Shown in pieces: positions 13,631-19,509 of a stretch of 19,509 nt of DNA. Source of the DNA: Helicobacter_D sp964464895. GTDB lineage: Bacteria > Campylobacterota > Campylobacteria > Campylobacterales > Helicobacteraceae. Under the pieces are notes generated by a model. That model was not told the DNA's origin and did not search any database. It saw only the letters and a list, made by a program, of their open reading frames with translations. The position numbers and the translations under genes are program-made. How positions within the stretch are numbered: position 1 is the first letter of the stretch; the number at the start of each line of letters is the position of its first letter. The stretch covers positions 1 through 19,509 of the forward strand of contig CAYXGY010000016.1 of NCBI GenBank assembly GCA_964464895.1, read 5' to 3'.

Positions 13631-15790
13631 ATGCAAAATTTAGGAATCACGATTAAAATCGGCTCTACTTTAGAAGGTGATGGATTTAATGCTGCGCAAA
13701 AAGCATTAAGCAAAATTAAGAACCTAAATCAAAGCGCATTAAAGACGACTCTATCCCCAAAGGTAAATCTCTTACCTCTTAATAAGCTTAAAACTACACT
13801 AAATGGAATCAAAGCACAATTAGAATCCTTGCGCAATAAAGAATTAGAACTCAAAGTGCAAAGCAAGATTGATAGTTTTAAATCTAGCTTTATTGAGAAA
13901 GCAGCCATAGGCGCAAGCATTGCAATGCCTGTAAAAGCTGCGATTGATTTTGAAAGCTCTATGGCAGATGTGAAAAAGGTAGTGGATTTTGATTCTAAGG
14001 AAGAATTAAATGCCTTTGGAGCAGAGATTCGCAAACTCTCTCAAACTATCCCGCTTTTACCGACAGAACTTGCCAAAATCACCGCAAGTGGGGGACAACT
14101 TGGAATTGCCAAGAAAGACTTGATGGGCTTTACTAGCCTTGTGGCAAAAATAGGAACTGCTTTTGATATGAGTGCCGAACAAGCTGGGGATACAATGGCA
14201 AAGATTATGAATGTCTATGGGTTAGGCTTAAAAGAAATGGAGGGACTAGGCGATACGATTAATCATATTTCCGATAACTCCGCTGCAAAAGCAAGTGAAA
14301 TCACAGAAGTCTTACAAAGGATTGGAGGGACAGCAAAGGTAATGGGTTTAAGTGCAGAAAATGCCGCAGCACTTGGAAGTGCCTTTATCGCAATGGGAAA
14401 AGCCCCCGAAGTTGCAGGAACGGCAATTAATTCACTCTTTACTAAGTTATTAGCACCCGAAAAGCAAACTGCAGGTTTTAGAAAGGCATTAGAGGAGATT
14501 GGTTTAAGTGCAGAGGAGTTAAAGGATTCTATCCAAAACAATCCCCAAAAAGGATTAGAGGATTTCTTACAAACTCTTACAGAAGTAGAAAAGAGTGAGC
14601 AAATGGGAATTTTAAGTTCTCTCTTTGGTGCAGAGTTTGGCGATGATATGGCATTGCTTGTGAGCGGGATTGATAATTACAAAAAAGCAGTATCCTTAGC
14701 AAACGATAAAAACAAGGTGGGTTCTTTGCAAAGGGAGTTTGAAACCCGTGCTGCTACCACAGAAAATGCACTCACGCTTCTTAAATCTAGCGTTTTAAAT
14801 CTTGGAATCACCATTGGAAGCATTCTTTTGCCGCCTTTAAATAGGATTATTGGCGTGATTAATCCTATTATTAATGGTTTTGCTACACTTTGTGAGAGAT
14901 TCCCTAAAATCTCGGGAGTGGTTGTGGGCGCAGTGGCTGCCTTTGGTTCTTTTGTTGTGGCTAGTGCTGGATTGGGATTTGTGTTTAATCTTGTGCATTT
15001 AAATATCCTCAAAGCCTTGCCTTATTTTAGTCTTTTCAATAAAGCAGTTATGGGAAGTGTTGCTTGGCTAAAGGCAAAGAATCTTGGGTTATTGTTGGTT
15101 AAAGCTCGTCTTGGGGCTACAATGGTTGCCACAAAGCTTTATGGAATTGCGACTTTGGGAGTTAGCAAAGCAATCGCCCTTAGCAGTGTTGCCCTCAAAA
15201 CTTTTGGTGCGGTGTTATCTTTTATTGGCAAGACAATACTTTTAAATCCAATTTTTCTAATTGGTGCATTAATTGCTGGTAGTGCGTATTTGATTTATAA
15301 AAATTGGACACCGCTAAAAGAGTTTTTCTCTAATCTTTGGAGTGGTATTAAAGAGAAGTTTAGCTCTGCTTGGGAATTCTATAAGAAAATTTTCAAATGG
15401 TCTCCTTTGGGATTGATTATTTCTACATTCTCTCCCATTAGTGAATATTTAAGTAATTTACTTGGTGGCTGGATTGTAGGTTTTAAAGCCACAATCTCTA
15501 AGATAGGAGAAACACTAAGTAGCATTAAAAGCTTTTTTGGATTTGGAGAGACAAGCATCAAAGCAGAGCAATCCCAAAGCATAGAAGCCATTCAAGTAAC
15601 TCCGCTCCAACCTGCAACGCCAAACAACATTCAAGTTGCTTTCACAGGCGGGATTCACATAGAAAGTAAAGACGGCAAGATTCCACAAAACTCCGAACTC
15701 CAAAGAGACATTCAAAGAGAAGTGGAAATGGCGTTAAAAAAGGCAAAAGAGAGTGAGAGGAATCGCACACTAAGTGATATAGATTTTTAA
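13631..15790 (+). CDS. T: Tail tape measure protein
   Basis: This 719-residue protein sets the tail length; at about 1.5 angstrom per residue it would suit a tail near 105-110 nm. Residues about 100-300 match the tape measure core (FESSMADVKKVVDFDSKEEL, TELAKITASGGQLGI, AFDMSAEQAGDTMAKIMNVYGL, GTAKVMGLSAENAAALGSAF). Hydrophobic segments lie at about 390-465 and 540-557, expected to contact the host membrane. The C-terminus is charged and helical. The ATG at 13631 is preceded by AAGG; an ATG 5 bases earlier is out of frame. It is 51 bases after the spanin gene and 139 before U. Confidence 0.9.
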   Translation: MQNLGITIKIGSTLEGDGFNAAQKALSKIKNLNQSALKTTLSPKVNLLPLNKLKTTLNGIKAQLESLRNKELELKVQSKIDSFKSSFIEKAAIGASIAMPVKAAIDFESSMADVKKVVDFDSKEELNAFGAEIRKLSQTIPLLPTELAKITASGGQLGIAKKDLMGFTSLVAKIGTAFDMSAEQAGDTMAKIMNVYGLGLKEMEGLGDTINHISDNSAAKASEITEVLQRIGGTAKVMGLSAENAAALGSAFIAMGKAPEVAGTAINSLFTKLLAPEKQTAGFRKALEEIGLSAEELKDSIQNNPQKGLEDFLQTLTEVEKSEQMGILSSLFGAEFGDDMALLVSGIDNYKKAVSLANDKNKVGSLQREFETRAATTENALTLLKSSVLNLGITIGSILLPPLNRIIGVINPIINGFATLCERFPKISGVVVGAVAAFGSFVVASAGLGFVFNLVHLNILKALPYFSLFNKAVMGSVAWLKAKNLGLLLVKARLGATMVATKLYGIATLGVSKAIALSSVALKTFGAVLSFIGKTILLNPIFLIGALIAGSAYLIYKNWTPLKEFFSNLWSGIKEKFSSAWEFYKKIFKWSPLGLIISTFSPISEYLSNLLGGWIVGFKATISKIGETLSSIKSFFGFGETSIKAEQSQSIEAIQVTPLQPATPNNIQVAFTGGIHIESKDGKIPQNSELQRDIQREVEMALKKAKESERNRTLSDIDF

Positions 15791-15797
15791 AATCGTG

Positions 15798-15904
15798 TTA
15801 GCACTTTTGGCTTTTAAAGGATTCTGCAACAAAGGCTTCAGTTACATACCTTTAGTATGCGCCTTTGCTTTTGTCTTGAAAACCTTTAAAATCCTTTGTG
15901 CTAA
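15798..15904 (+). other. Long imperfect hairpin between tape measure and U genes
   Basis: Nested arms pair from the outside in: TTAGCAC (15798) with GTGCTAA (15898), TTTTAAAGG (about 15812) with CCTTTAAAA (15883), AAAGGC (about 15830) with GCCTTT (15861), and ATAC with GTAT around CTTTA at the tip. Internal loops separate them. This is a third folded spacer in the tail operon after R1 and R2, but its sequence is not closely related. It could be a processing or attenuation site that lowers U and D relative to upstream genes. No U-run follows, so it is not a simple terminator. Confidence 0.5.
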
Positions 15905-15929
15905 ACAATTTTATTTTAAGGATTAAAAA

Positions 15930-16301
15930 ATGGCTTATTTGGCTTTAGGAGACTTTACCTTTGAGTTAAAAGAGGCACAGCTCAACACAATCACAGAGAA
16001 TCTCTCCTTGCCCTTTAGTGAAGTAAAGCGCGTTGGCAATCACCCCGCATACTTTAATAGCGGGAAGTTTGAGGAATCTTTGGAGTTAGAGCTAGATTTC
16101 ATCTTGCAAAGACAAGGAATCCTAGAGGACTTTAAAGCACAAGTCAAAGCAAAAAAGCCTTTCTTTATGGTTTTAGGCTTTGGAGAGATTATCGGGGAAG
16201 TGTTAGTAGAATCCTTTAAAGTTAAAAGAGAATCTCTCTTGCCCAATGGGGCAAGCCTAAAACGCACACTCAATTTAACGCTTAAAAGGTATTATCCATG
16301 A
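15930..16301 (+). CDS. U: Tail protein gpU
   Basis: This 123-residue protein matches gpU: MAYLALGDFTFELKE at the start, a central HPAYFNSGKFEESLELELDFILQRQ, then FKAQVKAKKPFFMVLGFGE and a final LLPNGASLKRTLNLTLKRY strand. In P2, U is the tail terminator or tail-end protein (159 residues), so this is compact. TTAAGG precedes the ATG. It ends in ATGA with D, so the two are coupled. P2 has a small X gene between U and D; here none is present. Confidence 0.85.
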   Translation: MAYLALGDFTFELKEAQLNTITENLSLPFSEVKRVGNHPAYFNSGKFEESLELELDFILQRQGILEDFKAQVKAKKPFFMVLGFGEIIGEVLVESFKVKRESLLPNGASLKRTLNLTLKRYYP

Positions 16302-17227
16302 CAAACTTCACTCCTAGCTTTAAACTCCTAGCAAACGACAAAGACATTACAGCACATTTGCAAAAGAATCTGATTTCTCTAAGCTTCAAAGATGCAGCAG
16401 GAATCCTAAGCGATGAAATCACCTTAGAAGTCGCAGGGGAGTTTAAGCGTCCTAAATATCAAGACAAACTCAAGCTTTGGCTAGGATACAAAGAGAGTGG
16501 GCTATGGTATTGTGGAAGCTTTGCAGTCCAAACAAGTGAGAGGACATTGCAGAGCACAACCATTACTGCTACAGGAGTAGATTTTAGTGGGACATTGAAA
16601 CAAAGAAAGAATCGTGCGTGGGAGAAAGTAAGCCTTAAAGAGATTGTGGAGAAAATCGCCAAAGAGCATAGTCTCTCTTATAAAGCAGACTATGGAGAGA
16701 TTAAGATTCTCTATGCCGCACAACACAATGAGAGTGATTTAGCATTCCTAAAGAGATTTGCTAAAGCACACGAAGCAGTCTTCTCTATCAAGGACAATCA
16801 AATTCTTTTTTTACGCAAAGCAGAGAGTGAAAAACTCCCCTTTGCCAAGATTGATTTAAATGAAGTAGAGAGCTTCTCTATTAAACATTCCAATAAAACT
16901 TTTTATGCTTCCGCTAAGGCAATTTGGCACGATACCAAAGAAAACAAGATAAAAGAAGTGATTGTAGGAAGTGGAGAACCACAGCTTAGGATAGAGCATT
17001 TTTTCAAAGATAGTGCGGAGGCAAAGCTAAAGGCAGAAGCTAAACTCAAGAGTGCCAATGCAGGGATTGTAAGCGGGAATCTCACAATCTATGGAAGCAA
17101 GATTTATGCAGGAGGGAAGTTAGAATTGAGCAATGCAAAAGAGGATAATGGAATCTATCACATTAAAAGCGTTACACATAATCTAAGCGCAAATGGATTT
17201 ATTACGAGTGTGGAGTTTGAGAAGTGA
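16298..17227 (+). CDS. D: Tail hub protein gpD (late control protein family)
   Basis: A 309-residue hub subunit at the base of the tail tube. It has the gpD layout: PSFKLLANDKDITAHL at the N-terminus, then ISLSFKDAAGILSDEITLEV, LKLWLGYKESGLWYCGSFAV, a HNESDLAFLKRFAKAHEAVF segment that is a family hallmark, and a C-terminal GGKLELSNA..GIYHIKSVTHNLS strand pair. P2 D is 387 residues, so this is shorter. It is coupled to U upstream and to a small coiled-coil gene downstream by GTGA. Confidence 0.9.
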   Translation: MTNFTPSFKLLANDKDITAHLQKNLISLSFKDAAGILSDEITLEVAGEFKRPKYQDKLKLWLGYKESGLWYCGSFAVQTSERTLQSTTITATGVDFSGTLKQRKNRAWEKVSLKEIVEKIAKEHSLSYKADYGEIKILYAAQHNESDLAFLKRFAKAHEAVFSIKDNQILFLRKAESEKLPFAKIDLNEVESFSIKHSNKTFYASAKAIWHDTKENKIKEVIVGSGEPQLRIEHFFKDSAEAKLKAEAKLKSANAGIVSGNLTIYGSKIYAGGKLELSNAKEDNGIYHIKSVTHNLSANGFITSVEFEK

Positions 17228-17406
17228 AGAAGAAACACCTAAAAGCACAAATCCAATCTTTAAATCAGACGATTGCGGTTTTAGAGAAAAAATGCGCTTG
17301 TTTGGAACTCATTGTGAAATGGCAAAGTGAGAGATTGGATTCTAAAAGAGAAATGCAAATCAAACAAAAAGCAAAAGATTCTTTGGATATAAGGATAGAG
17401 ATTTGA
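17224..17406 (+). CDS. Small coiled-coil protein of unknown function
   Basis: A 60-residue protein with a GTG start that overlaps the D stop as GTGA. It is helical throughout, with Leu/Ile/Val heptads (LKAQIQSLNQTIAVLEKKC, then CLELIVKWQSERL), and ends in a Lys-rich stretch. It is the last gene of the rightward tail operon. I do not recognise it. The tight coupling argues that it is real. Confidence 0.55.
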   Translation: MKKKHLKAQIQSLNQTIAVLEKKCACLELIVKWQSERLDSKREMQIKQKAKDSLDIRIEI

Positions 17407-17427
17407 CGGGATTTAATCTTGATGCAG

Positions 17428-17450
17428 TTTAAGGGGGAAACCCCCTTGAA
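17428..17450 (+). terminator. GC-rich hairpin at the end of the tail operon
   Basis: AAGGGGG and CCCCCTT (17431-17447) pair around AAA; the stem extends to 10 bp with TTT/GAA including one wobble. It is 21 bases past the last tail gene and before the methyltransferase. The following bases are not a U-run, so it is an imperfect terminator. Its GC-rich make-up stands out from the AT-rich surroundings and recalls the element at 1887-1977. The rest of 17407-17524 has no gene; a weak TATAGC -10-like box is at 17470. Confidence 0.45.
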
Positions 17451-17524
17451 TGAAAACTAGCAAAAACATTATAGCTTTAAATGGTAATTTAAGGCTCATT
17501 TATTTCATTTTAAAAGGAGTTGCG

Positions 17525-18343
17525 ATGGAGAATGCAAACTTTAAAATGAAAACTAGCACTTTAAAACCTCCCTTTGCTTGGATTGGAGGGAAATCTAAAA
17601 TAGCAAAGGCAATCGTAGAGAAAATACCCCCGCATACTACTTATGCAGAAGTCTTTGGGGGAAGCTTGGCAGTGCTTTATGCCAAAGAGCGATTAGGCAC
17701 AAAGTATAATGAAGTCATCAATGATACTAATTTGGATTTAATCAATCTACACAGAATCATTCAAACAAGACCACAGAGCCTCCAACTAGAATTGCAAAGA
17801 ATGCTCAATGGTAGAGATTTCTTCTTGGATTCTAAAGTAAAAATCCCAAGAAACAATATAGAGAAAGCCGCACTTTATTATTACTCTATTGTGCATAGCT
17901 TTGGTGGGAAAGGGGATAATTATGCGATGATGAAAAAAGCAAGAAGCCCCAAGAATATTTATAAAGGCTTTGAAGTTTATTCTAGGAGATTAAGACCTGT
18001 AAGCATTGAAAATCTTGACTTTAGAGATTTTATTAAGCAGTATGATAGTGAGGGAACTTTATTCTATCTTGACCCGCCTTATGTAGGGACGGAGAATTAT
18101 TATAAAAATAAAAAGACATTTAATTTAAAAGACCATAAGGACTTGTGCAAGATTCTAAAGAATATTAAGGGTAAATTCTTGCTAAGTTATAATGATTGCG
18201 AGTTGGTGAGGAATCTCTATCAAGACTTTAGACTAGAAACAATAGAAACGCATTATAGAATCAATATGAAAGCGCAGGGGGTGAGAAGGGAGGAGTTGTT
18301 GGTGAGGATATTAGGCACTCCAATGTGCCTACTCATTATTTAA
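17525..18343 (+). CDS. dam: DNA adenine N6-methyltransferase, D12 (Dam) class
   Basis: This 272-residue enzyme has the D12-class motifs: PPFAWIGGKSK (15-25, the SAM-binding F.W.GGK) and LFYLDPPYVG with DPPY at 183-186, the catalytic motif. AEVFGGSLAVLYAKERLG also fits the class. ATG 17525 has AAAAGGAG five bases upstream; an in-frame ATG at 17450 would add 25 residues but has no site of its own. ATGAAAACTAGCA occurs at 17450 and again at 17546, a short direct repeat. The enzyme may protect phage DNA from host restriction. Its last residues (ILGTPMCLLII) do not look like the usual ending, which often follows EELL-V-R-N. Confidence 0.88.
   Translation: MENANFKMKTSTLKPPFAWIGGKSKIAKAIVEKIPPHTTYAEVFGGSLAVLYAKERLGTKYNEVINDTNLDLINLHRIIQTRPQSLQLELQRMLNGRDFFLDSKVKIPRNNIEKAALYYYSIVHSFGGKGDNYAMMKKARSPKNIYKGFEVYSRRLRPVSIENLDFRDFIKQYDSEGTLFYLDPPYVGTENYYKNKKTFNLKDHKDLCKILKNIKGKFLLSYNDCELVRNLYQDFRLETIETHYRINMKAQGVRREELLVRILGTPMCLLII
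18312..18331 (+). other. Hairpin in the 3' end of the methyltransferase gene
   Basis: TAGGCAC (18312-18318) and GTGCCTA (18325-18331) form a perfect 7-bp stem with a 6-base loop, ending 10 bases before the stop codon. The next bases are CTCATTATTT. The convergent minus-strand gene ends just beyond it, so it may act as a weak transcription stop for both sides. Confidence 0.35.
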
Positions 18344-18638
18344 AAGATGCTCTATAATAATCGCTAGATTCCACATAGGTTAAAACTACATTTTTGCAAA
18401 AGCAGTTTTTCACTTCAATTACAATCCTTTTAAAATTATCACTAGCTTTTGCGTTCTTAATGTCTTGAATGATTTCTTTTAGAGCTGAAATTAAAGCTTT
18501 CATCTTCTCTAGCGTTTGCAGTCTTACATTTAAATTTTGATGGTAAGTGTAAAGGGTATCGTCAGTCTCTTCGTATCTTGTTAAAAGGATTCCTTCTAAA
18601 TCTTCTCTAAGCGTTTCTTTCTTTACTAGGTTTTGCAT
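18336..18638 (-). CDS. Hypothetical protein beside the repressor
   Basis: This 100-residue protein begins MQNLVKKETLREDLEGILL; a helical, coiled-coil-prone stretch follows (about 32-66, LNVRLQTLEKMKALISALKE), and then a strand-rich end with NCFCKNVVLTYVES. AAGGAG precedes its ATG. It is read in the same direction as the repressor, 45 bases downstream of it, and its end overlaps the methyltransferase end by 8 bases on the opposite strand. I do not recognise it. The position suggests it is made with the repressor in the lysogen. Confidence 0.6.
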   Translation of the reverse strand: MQNLVKKETLREDLEGILLTRYEETDDTLYTYHQNLNVRLQTLEKMKALISALKEIIQDIKNAKASDNFKRIVIEVKNCFCKNVVLTYVESSDYYRASFK

Positions 18639-18683
18639 TCTTTCTCCTTGTTTTTTATTAGGACAAAGATAACTTGTGCAAAC

Positions 18684-19325
18684 TTAGTATGTGCTGTGGG
18701 TTCGTCTAATTTCGCCAATTACTGCACCCATTAGCAAAAAGTCTCCATTGTTATAGAAAATATCTTTAAACACGGGATTAAAAGAGTGCAGAACCACTCC
18801 ATTTTCTTGTTTGAAAACTTGCTTGATGAAAAGCCCCTCTCTAGTGTTGATGACATAAATGCCTTTATCTTTAAAGGGTTTTATTTTATCAATCACACAA
18901 ATAGAGCCGTCCTTGATAACGGGTTCCATAGAATCGCCAAAGCTTGTAAGGAATTCACAATCTTGACTTTGAAAGAAATTGAGTAGTGCATTATCTACTA
19001 CTATTTCTTGATATTCTACAAATTCATTAATTCCCCCGCCGCCTAAGGAGGCATTAGTCTTGTAAAACTTTAGAATCCTATACTTCTCCTCACACTCTAA
19101 GCTTTCCTTTGGTGAGCTTCCAAAGAAAAAGTAATTGATATTGATTTTTCTTTTTTCTAAGAAGTTTAGGATTTGTTTGTAGGGGATAGAGTTTCTAAAC
19201 TTCATACTATTAAAAGTATCAGGGTGTATGCCTAAAGCCCTAGCCACATCAATGCCTTTAGTCCTCTCTTGTCCCTCACTTGCTAAAATATCTTTTAGCT
19301 TCTCTATAATTTCTTCCATTTCCAT
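18684..19325 (-). CDS. CI-type phage repressor with S24 (LexA-like) peptidase domain
   Basis: A 213-residue repressor. Residues about 22-68 form a helix-turn-helix domain (TKGIDVARALGIHPDTFNSM is the likely motif). The C-terminal domain has Ser132 in FGDSMEP and Lys168 in LFIKQVF, the Ser-Lys pair of S24 peptidases; the 36-residue spacing is normal. The usual Ala-Gly or Cys-Gly cleavage pair is not seen in the linker, which instead has NASLGGGG (91-98), so self-cleavage is uncertain. AAAAGGA precedes ATG 19325; a second Met is at residue 3. It is divergent from the gene at the right edge, the normal set-up of a lysogeny switch. Confidence 0.88.
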   Translation of the reverse strand: MEMEEIIEKLKDILASEGQERTKGIDVARALGIHPDTFNSMKFRNSIPYKQILNFLEKRKININYFFFGSSPKESLECEEKYRILKFYKTNASLGGGGINEFVEYQEIVVDNALLNFFQSQDCEFLTSFGDSMEPVIKDGSICVIDKIKPFKDKGIYVINTREGLFIKQVFKQENGVVLHSFNPVFKDIFYNNGDFLLMGAVIGEIRRTHSTY

Positions 19326-19348
19326 AAGAATCCTTTTACTTTAAAAGG

Positions 19349-19445
19349 AATTTAGCATAAAAATTTAAAAAAGAGGGAATAGATTTTGAAATGAAAGGAG
19401 GTTTAATAAAGAGATTCTTAGCAGAATGTGATTATAATGTTACAT
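19349..19445. promoter_or_regulatory. Switch region: early promoter and likely operator
   Basis: A perfect -10 box TATAAT lies at 19433-19438, which would start rightward RNA about 20 bases before the ATG at 19465. There is no good -35, as is usual for Helicobacter-type sigma70. An inverted repeat ATTCT-TAGC-AGAAT at 19414-19427 sits just upstream, and ATGT...ACAT (19426-19445) flanks the -10 box; either could be a repressor operator. On the minus strand TGCTAAATT (19349-19357) is a candidate extended -10 for the repressor gene. The promoter is fairly clear; the operators are inferred. Confidence 0.45.
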
Positions 19446-19464
19446 TTGAAAAACAGGAAAAATA

Positions 19465-19509
19465 ATGCAAAAATTTGTTTCTCCAAGTTTTTGGCAAACA
19501 GCCTTTACT
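19465..19509 (+). CDS. Start of a rightward early gene, N-terminal 15 codons only
   Basis: The gene begins MQKFVSPSFWQTAFT and runs off the window. An AGGA site lies 7 bases before the ATG, and a TATAAT box is 27 bases upstream of it. It faces away from the repressor, so it should be the first gene of the early operon. In Mu-like phages that would be a Ner-type regulator or the transposase; too little is seen to choose. Confidence 0.55.
   Translation, partial: MQKFVSPSFWQTAFT

Noticed and set aside
16301..16301. P2 X-type (LysM-like) gene between U and D
   Set aside because: U and D overlap as ATGA, so there is no room for X.
17450..17524. 25-residue N-terminal extension of the methyltransferase
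   Set aside because: The 17525 start has AAAAGGAG, and the conserved PPFAWIGGK motif lies near the normal distance from it.
19391..19465. 24-codon ORF before the early gene, overlapping it as TAATG
   Set aside because: Its own ribosome-binding site is poor (the AAAGGAGG lies inside it), and the likely promoter at 19433 is downstream of its start, so the early transcript would not carry it.

Overview
The window is part of a Mu-like or P2-like myophage prophage, or a close relative, from a low-GC Campylobacterota host, most probably a Helicobacter. The host assignment is inference. It rests on strong AT bias, Arg codons that are mostly AGA, frequent GGATTCT/AGAATCC-type words, short overlapping genes, and no gene that looks like host housekeeping.

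Layout. Positions 1-2895 are a leftward (minus-strand) head module: a gp37/tail-terminator-like gene, a Mu gpI-like protease with a nested scaffold start, a lambda gpD-like decoration protein, a lambda gpE-like major capsid protein, and the first 31 codons of an unidentified gene. Positions 2896-3074 are a divergent control region. Positions 3075-17406 are one long rightward tail and lysis operon: spike (V), a small conserved protein, W, J, I, tail fibre (H), a fibre-associated protein, a radical SAM/SPASM enzyme, a holin, a DUF1353 protein, sheath (FI), tube (FII), tail assembly chaperones E and E-E', an M15 endolysin, i-spanin, o-spanin, tape measure, U, D and a small coiled-coil protein. 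Next comes a D12-class adenine methyltransferase (17525-18343, plus strand), then a small unknown gene and an S24/CI-type repressor on the minus strand. At the right edge the first 15 codons of a rightward gene follow a good -10 box, probably the start of the early operon.

How it works together. V, W, J and I build the baseplate, which carries H. D and U sit at the hub and at the tail terminator position. The tape measure and E/E-E' set and assist assembly of the FII tube, and FI contracts around it. The holin, M15 peptidase and spanin pair lyse the host. The repressor controls the switch.

Most noteworthy: (1) a radical SAM/SPASM enzyme with 11 cysteines in its SPASM region, translationally coupled to the fibre-associated gene, suggesting a tail fibre or receptor modification system; (2) a gene missed by simple ORF calling, the E-E' -1 frameshift product, with a TTTTTTG slip site and an 11-bp downstream stem; (3) two related, structured intergenic repeats before the tube and E genes, with a compensatory base change; (4) two arrays of TTTTAAAA-like units phased at about 10-11 bp, each just upstream of a gene; (5) a GC-rich triple-hairpin element read in frame inside the protease/scaffold gene.
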